Source of the DNA: Ralstonia thomasii
GTDB lineage: Bacteria > Pseudomonadota > Gammaproteobacteria > Burkholderiales > Burkholderiaceae
DNA: 64,000 bases
Reading direction: 5' to 3' (one strand)
NCBI RefSeq assembly: GCF_958405895.1
Contig: NZ_CATZAR010000004.1
Shown here: one piece after another, positions 43,706-52,534 of the stretch
Position numbering within the stretch: position 1 is the stretch's first letter
Layout: the number at the start of each line of letters is the position of its first letter
The notes under the pieces: generated by a model
Databases searched by the model: none
What the model saw: only the letters and a program-made list of their open reading frames with translations
Told to the model about the DNA's origin: nothing
Translations under genes and position numbers: made by a program

Positions 43706-46162
43706 TCAAGACCGACACGCACGACGCCGCGCCAAGGCTACCGCAGCGGCGGCCAGTACGAGCCCGAGAATCGGGTCCACCGCACCGGCACCCCCCACCC
43801 CTGTGCTGCCCGTAGCCGCACCCGCCGCCGCATCGCCTTCCGGGCTCGTGCCGCCACCTGCGGTCTGCGTATTGAGGGCGAGGTCGACCAGCACCGGGTC
43901 ATGATCCGACGAGCGGTACGCGTCCGGTGCGTAGAACGTTTGTTGTTGCTCTGCGCTCTTGTGGCCGAACGCGTATTCGAGCGCGATCGGCTCGTCGGCA
44001 TTGATATGCCACTCATGTACGGCACGCACGCGCTCTGCCAAGCCAGGGGTGGCGAGCGCGTGATCGATGTAGCCGGATTCGCCGCCGTAGACATAGCTGT
44101 ACGCATCCTTGCCGACGAACTTCGCCACCATGTCGGCATACCCCTTCTGGGCGAACAGCACGACGGGGTCTTCCTTGGCATAGCTGTTGAGATCACCAAT
44201 GAGGAGCTGGCCCACATCGGCCACGCCGGTCGGTGAGGTCGCCAGCCAGTCGGCGATCAGGCCGGCAGCACGTACGCGGGTTGGGTTCCAGCAGCTCTGG
44301 CCGTCGCCCTGGTCGGCGTCCTTGCCGGTCGCACCAGAACAGCCCTTGGACTTCAGGTGATTGACGACCACGGTGAAGTTCTGCGTGTCGCCAATGCGCC
44401 GGAAGCTGCGCGCCAGCGGCTGGCGGTTCCTGTTGTCGATCGCCAGCGTGGCCGGCGCCCCCACGGGCTCCACGGTGCGGCTGTTGTAGACGATGGCTAC
44501 CGTGATCGCGTCACCGCCGAGCTTCGGCACGCCAGGATCGACATAGCGCCAGTCGGCCCCGAGCTGGCTTGTCAGGCGGCGGATGGCGCTGAGGTCGCCG
44601 TAGCCGTCGTTCTCGATTTCCATCAGGCCGACCACGTCGGCATTGAGGGCGCGGATGGCGGCGACGATCTTGGCTTCCTGGCGTTCGAACTCGGCCTGTG
44701 TCTTGGCACCTCGATTGGCCGGATCGTCAAAGCCGGCGCCTTTGCCGTCTCCGTTGAAGTAGTTCAGTACGTTGAACGAAGCCACGCGCACATCCGCCTG
44801 CGCGTGGCGCACAGGTGCACCGGCACGCGGGTTCGCGGCGGCATTGAAAACCGGTGCAGCCGCGCCCGGCACGGGCTGCAGGCGCCAGGCGTTGTAGCGC
44901 ATTTCCAGCACGCCTTGTACACCGCTCACCGTATAGCCCGCACGCACGGGGTTGGTTGCCGACAAGCCGGGCGCTGGATAGCGCACGCTGGCGGGATTCT
45001 GCTGATTGGAGCCATCGTCGAGCACGATGCGGTTCAGCGCATTGGCCGCGGCCTGCGCGGCTGCGCCATGCGCGGGCGGAGCCACGTTTGTCGGCAGTGG
45101 CAGGCGTCCGTTGCTGAGCAGGACGCTGCCGTAGCGCCCAAGCTCGTACGTTTCGCTCACCGTCAGCGTCTGCGGCAGGCGCACGAGCATCCCTTCATAC
45201 GCCGACAACGCCTTGGCATCGGCCACGGGCAATGTCACGTCGACCGGCGTCACGCGGTTGCCGCTGGCACAGCTTGCGATGCCGCCGGTGGCCAGCGTCA
45301 GTTGCGTCTGGCCGTACCTCTCGTCCACCTTGCCGACCAGGTGGACGAGGTCACCAGCGCGGGCGCTGACGCCGGGCGCATAGACGAACAGGCCTTCCGA
45401 CACGCCAGACAACCGGCGGCGCTGCGCGTCGGGTTGTTGCACGAAGAAGCCGTTAAAGCCGGTGGCGCCACTATAGTCGGCGGTCACGACGGCTTCGATC
45501 TCGACGTTCAGGCCGACCAGCGGCGAAGTGGCCCCGGCGCCCTGCACATCGGCAAGGTGCGTTGCCGGCGCGCCGCACATCGCAACGGCGGGTGGTGGCG
45601 TGACGGTGCCCTGCCCGTTGTACAGGCCAAGGTCGGAGAAGTCGTCGATATTGAAGGCATCCCACTGAAGGGATGGATTGAAGGCAGCTGTGCTGTCCGT
45701 GTCGCCCGCCTTCACCGTGCCTTGGCGGCGCAGCGTGTGGTCCTTGGTGCCGGCGCTGGCTGTACCCCAGAAGCCGGACGGCGGTTGATAGCCAACCTGG
45801 CCGATGCGGTCGACAACAACGCCGGAGCGCGTCAGTCTCAGCGCATCGTCGCCGTTGAAGGAGAACGCCGCGGTCTGGTTGACGCGGCTGCCGAGCACGC
45901 TGGCCAGTGTGCTGTGGGCCATCACATGGACGGCGCCTGGCGCCAGCTTGCCCGAGAGCGCAAACGACGCGGTGGGCGTGCTGGCGCCATTGTTGTACTG
46001 CTCGATCTTGTAGACCGACAGATCGGCTTCGGCGCCGTCCGGGTTGTAGATTTCGATGGCCTTGTTGTTCGAGCTGCCTTCTACGTACTCGCTGATGAGA
46101 AGCTCGGCTTGAGCAGGCAACGCCACGGACAGCACGGCGGCAAGAAGGAAATGCAGGCGCAT
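43706..46162 (-). CDS. ExeM/NucH family secreted endonuclease with C-terminal sorting-like tail
   Basis: 818 residues. Signal peptide 1-19; lamin-tail domain about 20-115 (LLISEYVEGSSNNKAIEIYN); an OB/repeat region; then a DNase I-like endonuclease/exonuclease/phosphatase domain about 445-760 with VASFNVLNYFNGDG, LMEIENDGYGD, NHLKSKGC, LIGDLNSYAKEDP and the catalytic SSDHDPVLVDL. Degrades extracellular DNA in known members. The end reads GVGGAGAVDPILG, a hydrophobic stretch and RRRACRS, like GlyGly-CTERM/rhombosortase substrates; no sortase gene is in the window, so the processing route is inferred. Confidence 0.9.
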   Translation of the reverse strand: MRLHFLLAAVLSVALPAQAELLISEYVEGSSNNKAIEIYNPDGAEADLSVYKIEQYNNGASTPTASFALSGKLAPGAVHVMAHSTLASVLGSRVNQTAAFSFNGDDALRLTRSGVVVDRIGQVGYQPPSGFWGTASAGTKDHTLRRQGTVKAGDTDSTAAFNPSLQWDAFNIDDFSDLGLYNGQGTVTPPPAVAMCGAPATHLADVQGAGATSPLVGLNVEIEAVVTADYSGATGFNGFFVQQPDAQRRRLSGVSEGLFVYAPGVSARAGDLVHLVGKVDERYGQTQLTLATGGIASCASGNRVTPVDVTLPVADAKALSAYEGMLVRLPQTLTVSETYELGRYGSVLLSNGRLPLPTNVAPPAHGAAAQAAANALNRIVLDDGSNQQNPASVRYPAPGLSATNPVRAGYTVSGVQGVLEMRYNAWRLQPVPGAAAPVFNAAANPRAGAPVRHAQADVRVASFNVLNYFNGDGKGAGFDDPANRGAKTQAEFERQEAKIVAAIRALNADVVGLMEIENDGYGDLSAIRRLTSQLGADWRYVDPGVPKLGGDAITVAIVYNSRTVEPVGAPATLAIDNRNRQPLARSFRRIGDTQNFTVVVNHLKSKGCSGATGKDADQGDGQSCWNPTRVRAAGLIADWLATSPTGVADVGQLLIGDLNSYAKEDPVVLFAQKGYADMVAKFVGKDAYSYVYGGESGYIDHALATPGLAERVRAVHEWHINADEPIALEYAFGHKSAEQQQTFYAPDAYRSSDHDPVLVDLALNTQTAGGGTSPEGDAAAGAATGSTGVGGAGAVDPILGLVLAAAAVALARRRACRS

Positions 46163-46450
46163 GGGGACGGGGGAGTTGGGGAATAAAAGGATTTCGGCAT
46201 ACCCTCAGCAACGCCGATGACGCACGCATGGCGTGCCGTCACCGATCGTTCAGCATTCTGTAAGCCGTTCCTTCCTCGCAGCCCGCGCTCACCAAAAAAT
46301 GAAACAAGCGTCGACGCTGCAGTCGGCGTGTTGTCTACGTGGGACCGATACAGAATCGCGAAAATTTATGGATTTCTGTACCTGTTGGCCGAATCGCGGC
46401 CAGTGCTAGCCTGCAAGCTCTTCGCCCTTTCCGCAGACAGCGATTTCGCC
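46163..46450. other. Divergent nuclease/lysE intergenic region
   Basis: 288 bases. On the plus strand a TTGGCC...TAGCCT pair near 46385-46412 is a weak promoter candidate for the exporter gene. The open frame running through it upstream of the exporter has no conserved sequence. No Pho box or other operator was recognised for the nuclease. Confidence 0.35.
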
Positions 46451-47083
46451 ATGCCTACCCTCACCAATCTGCTCACCTTTGCCTTGGTTGCGCTCGGCAT
46501 GGTGCTGACGCCGGGCCCGAACATGATCTACCTAATCTCGCGTTCGATCTGCCAGGGGCGCAACGCCGGGCTGGTGTCGCTGGCGGGCATCGCCACGGGC
46601 TTCGTTTTCTACATGCTGTGCGCCGCATTCGGCATCACCGCCTTGCTGATGGCCGTGCCGTTTGCCTACGATGCGCTGCGCTTTGGCGGTGCGATCTATC
46701 TGCTGTACCTCGCCTGGCAGGCGGTGCGGCCGGGCGGCCGGGCACCGTTCCAGGTGCGTGAACTACCGGTGGACAGCCCGCGCAAGCTTTACACGATGGG
46801 CTTGCTGACCAGCCTGCTCAATCCGAAGGTCGCAGTGCTCTATCTGTCGCTGCTGCCGCAGTTCATCGAGCCGGCGCACGGCAGCGTGCTGGTGCAGTCG
46901 GTCTGCCTGGGGCTCACGCAGATCTGCGTGAGCGTGACCGTCAATTCGATGATTGCCGCGACGGCGGGCAGCATCGCCGCGTTTCTCTCGCGCAAGCCGA
47001 GCTGGCTGTCGGTTCAGCGCTACCTGATGGGCACCGTGCTGACGAGCCTGGCGCTGCGCATGGCGATGGAAGCGCGCAAGTAG
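46451..47083 (+). CDS. LysE/RhtB family amino acid exporter
   Basis: 210 residues from ATG 46451 (MPTLTNLLTFALVALGMVLT), with the family motif TPGPNMIYLISRSICQGRNAG at the first loop and about six membrane helices; LLTSLLNPKVAVLYLSLLP is the second conserved segment. Exports small amino acids or homoserine/lysine; the cargo is not predictable. Upstream in-frame sequence back to 46217 is not conserved. No good Shine-Dalgarno is visible. Convergent with the TusA-like gene over a strong terminator. Confidence 0.92.
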   Translation: MPTLTNLLTFALVALGMVLTPGPNMIYLISRSICQGRNAGLVSLAGIATGFVFYMLCAAFGITALLMAVPFAYDALRFGGAIYLLYLAWQAVRPGGRAPFQVRELPVDSPRKLYTMGLLTSLLNPKVAVLYLSLLPQFIEPAHGSVLVQSVCLGLTQICVSVTVNSMIAATAGSIAAFLSRKPSWLSVQRYLMGTVLTSLALRMAMEARK

Positions 47084-47119
47084 CCGCACGCAGTCGATCA
47101 AAAGACCTGCCGCCAAATG

Positions 47120-47158
47120 AAAACGGGGCGATCCAGCCAAACCGGATCGCCCCGTTTT
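47120..47158. terminator. Bidirectional terminator between lysE-type and TusA-like genes
   Basis: 15-base perfect arms (47120-47134 with 47144-47158) including AAAA/TTTT ends, so it serves both convergent genes. Confidence 0.9.
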
Positions 47159-47177
47159 CTTTGAACGCGCTGCCAGA

Positions 47178-47405
47178 TCAGCGACGGCGCATATAGAACG
47201 TGAACACCTTGTCGTGCTCGCTGTGCTCCAGCAGTTCGTTGCCGGTCTGCTTGGCGAAGGCCTGGAAGTCCCGCGTGGCGCCGGGGTCGGTGGCAAGAAT
47301 CTTGAGCACGTCGCCGCTTTGCATGTCGGCAAGCGCCTTCTTCGTGCGCAGAATGGGCAGCGGGCAATTCAGGCCGCGCGCGTCGATTTCCTTTTGAAAC
47401 TCCAT
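47178..47405 (-). CDS. TusA-family sulfur carrier protein
   Basis: 75 residues from ATG 47405, supported by GAGGAAG just upstream; a start at 47456 (92 residues) would overlap the Nudix stop as ATGA. Contains the persulfide cysteine in ARGLNCPLPILRTKKAL and the FAKQTGNEL segment. TusA-type proteins carry sulfur for tRNA 2-thiolation, molybdopterin or other thiol transfer; whether this is true TusA or a YeeD/other paralogue cannot be settled. Follows the Nudix gene on the same strand. Confidence 0.9.
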   Translation of the reverse strand: MEFQKEIDARGLNCPLPILRTKKALADMQSGDVLKILATDPGATRDFQAFAKQTGNELLEHSEHDKVFTFYMRRR

Positions 47406-47452
47406 GTCTTCCTCAGTGGTACGGGCAAGCGGCGCAGTGCCGCTCGCATCAG

Positions 47453-48034
47453 TCATTCCGGGATTGTAACGAGCCGTGTGGGTTGCCACTGGCGCGGCGG
47501 CGGCTCGGCCGGTTCGCCGGTACGGATGTCGATGTAGCTGACGGGCAGCCCGCGCGCGGTCAGGAAATCGGCGACGGCATAACCAGTGCCGGCCGTCCAG
47601 GGGCGGACTTTCTCGAACGGCTTCAGGCGGTATTCAACCAACTCTTCCGACAGCGCGATCTCGCCATCGGCCACCACGTGGTACGCGATGATCAGTTCGT
47701 TCTTGCGGATGAACTCATACACGCCGATCAGCGAGATCGATTGAGCGTCGAGGTTCGTCTCTTCCTTCAGCTCACGGGCGATGCCCTCTTCGGGCGTCTC
47801 GTCGCGTTCGAGAAAGCCCGTGACGAGCGCGAACATGCCCTCCGGCCACAGTGCATTGCGCGCCAGGAACATCTGCCCGCGATATTCGACAACCGCCGCC
47901 AGGACGGGCAACGGATTGTTCCAATGCACGAAGCCGCAGTCCTGCCCCGGGCACGCGATGCGCAGGCGACCGGCATTGTGCTGCTCGACGAGCGGCGTGG
48001 CGCATTGCGGACAGAAACGGTAGTCGAAGCTCAT
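47453..48034 (-). CDS. Nudix hydrolase with N-terminal zinc ribbon
   Basis: 193 residues from ATG 48034 (MSFDYRFCPQCATPL). Zinc ribbon CPQC...CPGQDC at 8-35, then Nudix box GFLERDETPEEGIARELKEE (about 90-109) in which the glycine after REUXEE is replaced (ETNL). NADH-pyrophosphatase-like by architecture, but the substrate is not assignable. The much longer open frame reaching 48979 runs in a wrong frame through the aldolase gene and is not coding. Sits 14 bases after the aldolase stop. Confidence 0.88.
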   Translation of the reverse strand: MSFDYRFCPQCATPLVEQHNAGRLRIACPGQDCGFVHWNNPLPVLAAVVEYRGQMFLARNALWPEGMFALVTGFLERDETPEEGIARELKEETNLDAQSISLIGVYEFIRKNELIIAYHVVADGEIALSEELVEYRLKPFEKVRPWTAGTGYAVADFLTARGLPVSYIDIRTGEPAEPPPRQWQPTRLVTIPE

Positions 48035-48048
48035 GGCAGTCAGATGGA

Positions 48049-49095
48049 TTAAACGGCCTGCGCGCAGGCTGCGCGAATATCGGCGGCAAAGGCTTCCACC
48101 GTCTCCGGTTGCACGTCCCACGAGCACATCAGGCGGCAGCCGCCCGCACCAATGAACGTGTAGAAGCGCCAGCCGCGTGCGCGCAACGCCTCGATGGCCG
48201 GCACCGGAAGCTCGGCGAACACGGCGTTCGATTCGGTCGGGAACATGATGCGCACGCCCGGCACATCGGCAATGCGCGCATGCAGCAGTTGCGCCATCGC
48301 ATTGCCGTGACGCGCGTTGCGCAGCCACACATCGTTCTCGAGCAGACCCAGCCACGGCGCCGAGATGAAACGCATCTTCGACGCCAACTGCCCGGCCTGC
48401 TTGACGCGATATGCAAAGTCTTCCGCCAGGCGGCGATCGAAGAAGACCACGGCCTCGCCGACCGGCAGACCGTTCTTCGTGCCGCCAAAGCACAGCACAT
48501 CCACGCCGGCGCGCCAGGTAATCTCCGACGGATGCACGCCGAGCGACGCCACCGCATTCGCAAAACGCGCGCCGTCCATATGCACGCGCAACTGGCGACG
48601 CTTGGCAATCGCGGCAATCGCGCGGACCTCGTCCACGGTATAGACGGTGCCGACTTCGGTCGATTGCGTCAGCGAAACCACTTTCGGTTTCGGGTAGTGG
48701 ATATCGGAGCGCCGCGTGACGAGCGCTTCGACCGCATCCGGCGTGAGCTTGCCGTTCTCGCCCTTGGCGGTCAGCAGCTTGGAGCCGTTGGAGAAGAACT
48801 CCGGGCCGCCGCATTCGTCGGTTTCGATGTGCGCCAGCTCGTGGCAGATCACGGAGTGATACGACTGGCATAGCGACGAAAGCGCCAGCGAATTGGCGGC
48901 CGTGCCGTTGAAGACAAAGAAGACTTCGCAATCCGTCTCGAACAGGTCGCGAATGCGGTCGCACACGCGCTGCGTCCACAAATCATCGCCATAGGCCGGC
49001 TCATGGCCGCTGCCGTTGGCCTCCAGGAAATACTTCAGCGACTCCGGGCAGAAGCCCGCGTAGTTGTCTGAGGCGAAATGCTGCTTGGGCTGCAT
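48049..49095 (-). CDS. ltaE: Low-specificity L-threonine aldolase (beta-eliminating lyase family)
   Basis: 348 residues from ATG 49095 (MQPKQHFASDNYAGFCPESL). PLP lysine in LCFGGTKNGLPVGEA near 205, HMDGARFANA before it, and SNAVFAELP at the end. Cleaves L-threonine or L-allo-threonine to glycine and acetaldehyde. Heads a same-strand run aldolase-Nudix-TusA with small gaps. The frame extends 20 codons upstream without conservation. Confidence 0.9.
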   Translation of the reverse strand: MQPKQHFASDNYAGFCPESLKYFLEANGSGHEPAYGDDLWTQRVCDRIRDLFETDCEVFFVFNGTAANSLALSSLCQSYHSVICHELAHIETDECGGPEFFSNGSKLLTAKGENGKLTPDAVEALVTRRSDIHYPKPKVVSLTQSTEVGTVYTVDEVRAIAAIAKRRQLRVHMDGARFANAVASLGVHPSEITWRAGVDVLCFGGTKNGLPVGEAVVFFDRRLAEDFAYRVKQAGQLASKMRFISAPWLGLLENDVWLRNARHGNAMAQLLHARIADVPGVRIMFPTESNAVFAELPVPAIEALRARGWRFYTFIGAGGCRLMCSWDVQPETVEAFAADIRAACAQAV

Positions 49096-49129
49096 GGCGG
49101 GCCGGCAAATGTGTGTGGAAAAGAATGGG

Positions 49130-49318
49130 TTACTTCTGCTCGGACCACAGCACACCGCCGGTAGCCCAGTTCTCGCGCTTGATGTCAGTGATGATGATGT
49201 CGACGGCGCCCGGGGCGCAGCCCAGCGATTCGCAGGTGACGCGCGTCACCTCTTCGACGAGCTTGCGCTTCTGCTCAACGCTGCGGCCCTCGAACATCTC
49301 GATATGGAAAGTCGGCAT
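49130..49318 (-). CDS. 4-oxalocrotonate tautomerase family protein
   Basis: 62 residues starting MPTFHIEMFEGRSVEQKRKL; the proline after the initiator methionine is the catalytic base of the family, and R12/K-rich helix KRKLVEEVTRV follows. Ends DIKRENWATGGVLWSEQK. Length matches the 60-65 residue tautomerases. Substrate unknown. SD AGGAGAC about 5 bases before the ATG. Confidence 0.9.
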   Translation of the reverse strand: MPTFHIEMFEGRSVEQKRKLVEEVTRVTCESLGCAPGAVDIIITDIKRENWATGGVLWSEQK

Positions 49319-49373
49319 GGTGTCTCCTGTTTGGTGCGTCGCTCTGATAGTCGCGGCGGTTGTATCAGTCGCG

Positions 49374-50159
49374 TCAGTCGCGATACGAAGCGTCGATTTT
49401 ATCCAGTTTGCGCAACAGCGCCGGCCACTCGATCACGCCTTCGATGGCGCCGCCATCTTCGAGCTGCTCTGCCGAACGCTCTGCCACTTCCGGCGCCGGC
49501 GCGACGACCTCGCCGCCCGCAAGCGCGTGAATCTGGATCTCGCATGCCTTGATGAGCGTGGCCATCAGCACGTGCGCCTCGGCCACGGTACGGCCGATGG
49601 TCAGCGTTCCGTGATTGCGCAGCAACATGGCGAAACGGTTGCCCAACGATGCGGTAAGGCGGCTGCCCTCTTCCGGCGTGAACGCAAGGCCTTCGTAATC
49701 GTGATACGCGATGCGCCGGTGAAACCGCAGCGCATGCTGAGACAGCGGCAACAGCCCGTGCTTCTGCGCAGACACGGCAATGCCCGCCGTGTTATGCAGA
49801 TGGATCACGCACTGCGCGTCGGGCCGGGCGGCGTGCACGGCTGCGTGCAATGCGAAACCGGTCACGTTAACGGAGGGATGCGTGGCCGCATCGGGCCAGA
49901 CGCCGACGAGCTGGCCGCGGCCATTGATCTTGACCAGGTTGGATGCGGTGATCTCGTCGAACGCGAGGCCGAAAGCGTTGATCAGGAAGTGATCAGGCTC
50001 GCCCGGCACGGACGCAGACAGATGGGTGTAGACCAGATCGTCCCAACCGTTGAGCGCGGCCAGTCGGTACGCGGCGGCAAGGTCGACCCGCACAGCGCGC
50101 TCGGCTTGGCTGATCTCGCCGCCGGGCACAACGGCATCGGGGCGCAAGGCAAAAGACAT
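49374..50159 (-). CDS. Class II aldolase/adducin family protein
   Basis: 261 residues with the zinc-binding IHLHNTAG (about 118-125) and RNHGTLTIG (about 191-199) histidines, plus YTHLSASVPG for the phosphate/acid site. Related to fuculose-phosphate aldolase and to decarboxylase-like members whose substrates are mostly unknown. SD GGAGGAG precedes ATG 50159. Between the tautomerase (55 bases) and the MFS gene, same strand. Confidence 0.9.
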   Translation of the reverse strand: MSFALRPDAVVPGGEISQAERAVRVDLAAAYRLAALNGWDDLVYTHLSASVPGEPDHFLINAFGLAFDEITASNLVKINGRGQLVGVWPDAATHPSVNVTGFALHAAVHAARPDAQCVIHLHNTAGIAVSAQKHGLLPLSQHALRFHRRIAYHDYEGLAFTPEEGSRLTASLGNRFAMLLRNHGTLTIGRTVAEAHVLMATLIKACEIQIHALAGGEVVAPAPEVAERSAEQLEDGGAIEGVIEWPALLRKLDKIDASYRD

Positions 50160-50234
50160 GAGGCTCCTCCAATGGAGGAGGCATTCTAGAACGGGCGCGT
50201 CGACCGCGTGGTGGGCGCCTTCACATGCCGCGCA

Positions 50235-51449
50235 TCACGCACGCGCCGGGGCCACGCGCTTGACCACAAGAAAGATGACCACGCCGGCCATGAGCGACAC
50301 GGCTGCCACGGCCAGCGATGCATTGAAGCCGCCCGTAGCCGCAAACAGCCGGTTCGCCAGCGGCGGCCCGGCGATCTGGCCGATGCCATACGCGGCCGTC
50401 ATGAGCCCCATCAGACGCGGCACGGCATGCGGCCAGAGCCGGCGCGCCTCGCGCATGGCGAACAGCGTGATCGCCGTGAATGGCAGGCCGAGCAGCGTGC
50501 TCGAAAGTGCAAGCCCCGCCACTGTCGGCCAGACGATGCTGATGGTCACGGCAACCGCTTGCATGCCGTAGGCCGTGGCCAGCAGCGAACGGTTGTCGCG
50601 CGCCAGGCTGATCCGGGTTGAAAGGAATGCGCCAAGGGCCACGCCCGCACCGAACATCGGCCAGAACAGATCGGGCCAGAGCGAACCTGCAGGCAGCACC
50701 TTGCGGGCGATCACCGGCAGGAACGTGGCGGTGATGATGTAGCCGAACCCGGCCAGACCGTAGGCAATCGTGAGCGCGCTGGTGGGCGCATCCAGGCCGG
50801 GTGCCTTGCCGGACGCGGCGGGCGCCGGAGCGGCATGCGCCGGCGCCTCGGGCCGAATGGTCGACCACACCGCCGCCGAAAGCAGCGCCGACAGCACGCC
50901 AAACGCAATCCATGCCGACGTTGCGTGCCACCCCAGCGCAACCATGCCGCTGGCCGCCAGGCCCGGAATGGCGATGCCGAGACCGGGCCCGCAGAAAATG
51001 ATGCCGCCGAGCGCCGCGTGGCCCAGTTCGGTCAGCCGATGCAGGCACCAGCCCGCCGTAAAGACGAACACCAGCGCGCTGGCCATACCGGCCGCAAAGC
51101 GCAGCAGAAGCCACGCAGGCTGCCCTTGCAACACGCCCATTCCGGCGGTCAGCAGCACCGTCGCAACCAGACCGGTGCGGATGAGGCGCGCTGCATCGCC
51201 GCGCACCGCCATGCAGGCCAGCGCGCCCACGAAATAGCCCAGGTAATTGCCGGTGGCCAGCCAACTGCCCTGCGCCAGCGTCAAGCTGCCGTCGTGAAGC
51301 ATCATCGGCAAGATCGGCGTGAAGGCGAAGCGGCCGATGCCCATCGCCACGGACAGCGCAACCATGCCCGCAACCGCTACGCGCCAGGCGGCGGCCCGCT
51401 GGGAATGCGCGGCGGACAAGGCTGGGGTGGACGACAGCGTGTGCTCCAT
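50235..51449 (-). CDS. YbfB/YjiJ family MFS transporter
   Basis: 404 residues from ATG 51449 (MEHTLSSTPALSAAHSQRAA), twelve hydrophobic segments, with MGIGRFAFTPILPMML in the first helix and loop, the signature of this family. Expected to be a small-molecule antiporter; cargo unknown. A frame-shifted open stretch at 50221-51501 is a shadow of it. Divergent from a LysR regulator 102 bases away, a common regulator-target arrangement. Confidence 0.9.
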   Translation of the reverse strand: MEHTLSSTPALSAAHSQRAAAWRVAVAGMVALSVAMGIGRFAFTPILPMMLHDGSLTLAQGSWLATGNYLGYFVGALACMAVRGDAARLIRTGLVATVLLTAGMGVLQGQPAWLLLRFAAGMASALVFVFTAGWCLHRLTELGHAALGGIIFCGPGLGIAIPGLAASGMVALGWHATSAWIAFGVLSALLSAAVWSTIRPEAPAHAAPAPAASGKAPGLDAPTSALTIAYGLAGFGYIITATFLPVIARKVLPAGSLWPDLFWPMFGAGVALGAFLSTRISLARDNRSLLATAYGMQAVAVTISIVWPTVAGLALSSTLLGLPFTAITLFAMREARRLWPHAVPRLMGLMTAAYGIGQIAGPPLANRLFAATGGFNASLAVAAVSLMAGVVIFLVVKRVAPARA

Positions 51450-51510
51450 GGAAGGGCCCGGATGGGGAAATCGGCACTTCATCGTACGCAAGGCCGCTCA
51501 TCCTGAAAAA

Positions 51511-51523
51511 TGAATTATATTGA
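51511..51523. promoter_or_regulatory. Possible LysR operator in the MFS/LysR gap
   Basis: TGAATTATATTGA fits the loose T-N11-A LysR box and is an unusually AT-rich block in the 102-base divergent gap. Weak by itself; placement is what supports it. Confidence 0.35.
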
Positions 51524-51551
51524 ACGAACCCATTAGCATTTGAGATACATC

Positions 51552-52460
51552 ATGGATCTGTCCTCGCTAGAGATCTTCCGGACGGTCGTGCGGGAAGGCG
51601 GCGTCACGCGGGCGGCCCAGCAGTTGAATCGCGTGCAGTCGAATGTGACGACACGCATCCGCCAGCTCGAAGCGTCACTCGGCGTGCAGCTGTTCGTGCG
51701 CGAAAGCAAGCGCATGGTGCTGACGCCCGCCGGACAGACCCTGCTGACCTACGCCGACGACATCCTCCGTCTGGCCGCCGAGGCCCGCCAGGCCGTGCAG
51801 CCGAGCGAGCCGCACGGGCGCCTGCGCATCGCCTCGATGGAAAGCACGGCGGCCAGCCGCCTTCCTGCCCTGCTGGCCACGCTGCATCAACGCTGGCCGC
51901 GCGTACAGCTCGAACTGGTGACGATGACCACGCGCCACTCTCTTCAGGCGCTATCGAACTTTGAAGTCGATTGCGCGTTCGTTGCCGAAACGGCGTGCCT
52001 GAACAACACGCGCGCCGCCATGACCACGCTGCCGGCATTTGCCGAAGAGCTGGTGCTGATTGCCCACCGCGCCCATCCACCGATCCGCCGCGCGGCGGAC
52101 GTGCAGACTGCCGGCATGCTCGCGTTCGAACCTGGCTGCGCCTATCGGCAATTGATCGAAGACTGGTTCGCCGCAGACGGCGTGGTGCCGTCCCGCGTGC
52201 TGGAGCTTGGCTCGTACCACGCCATCATCGCGTGCGCGGCCGCCGGCATTGGTGTGGCGCTGGTGCCTCGCTCGGTGCTCGAGCTATATACGAATGCGCC
52301 AGAAATCAGCATCCACACGCTAGGCAAGCCGGGCCGTGTCGACACGCTGCTTGCCTGGCACCGCGACATGGCCGGACCCGCCCTGCAGGCGCTCGTGCAG
52401 GTGCTGAGCGAGCCCCAAGCAGCGGCAAGCAAAACCGCGCGGGAAGCCATTGCCGCCTAA
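51552..52460 (+). CDS. LysR family transcriptional regulator
   Basis: 302 residues from ATG 51552; an upstream TTG (51540) would add four residues. N-terminal winged helix 1-60 (LEIFRTVVREGGVTRAAQQL, RVQSNVTTRIRQLEASLG), then the periplasmic-binding-like effector domain (GRLRIASMESTAASRLPALL, PAFAEELVLIAHRAHP). Divergent from the MFS gene, which it probably controls. Followed by nfeD without a recognised terminator. Confidence 0.93.
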   Translation: MDLSSLEIFRTVVREGGVTRAAQQLNRVQSNVTTRIRQLEASLGVQLFVRESKRMVLTPAGQTLLTYADDILRLAAEARQAVQPSEPHGRLRIASMESTAASRLPALLATLHQRWPRVQLELVTMTTRHSLQALSNFEVDCAFVAETACLNNTRAAMTTLPAFAEELVLIAHRAHPPIRRAADVQTAGMLAFEPGCAYRQLIEDWFAADGVVPSRVLELGSYHAIIACAAAGIGVALVPRSVLELYTNAPEISIHTLGKPGRVDTLLAWHRDMAGPALQALVQVLSEPQAAASKTAREAIAA

Positions 52461-52534
52461 ACTGAAAGCGGATGCTGGGACCGTGCCGCCGGTCTGATCG
52501 GGCAAAAGCGCGGCAATCACGGACGGAGGCGCGA

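Noticed and set aside
47453..48979. A 508-residue open frame covering the Nudix gene and most of the aldolase gene
   Set aside because: Only its last 193 residues are a real Nudix protein; the rest runs in the wrong frame through ltaE, whose own frame has full PLP-enzyme conservation.
50221..51501. A 426-residue open frame over the MFS gene
   Set aside because: Arg/Gly/His-rich shadow; the frame at 50235-51449 shows the membrane segments and YbfB-family motif.
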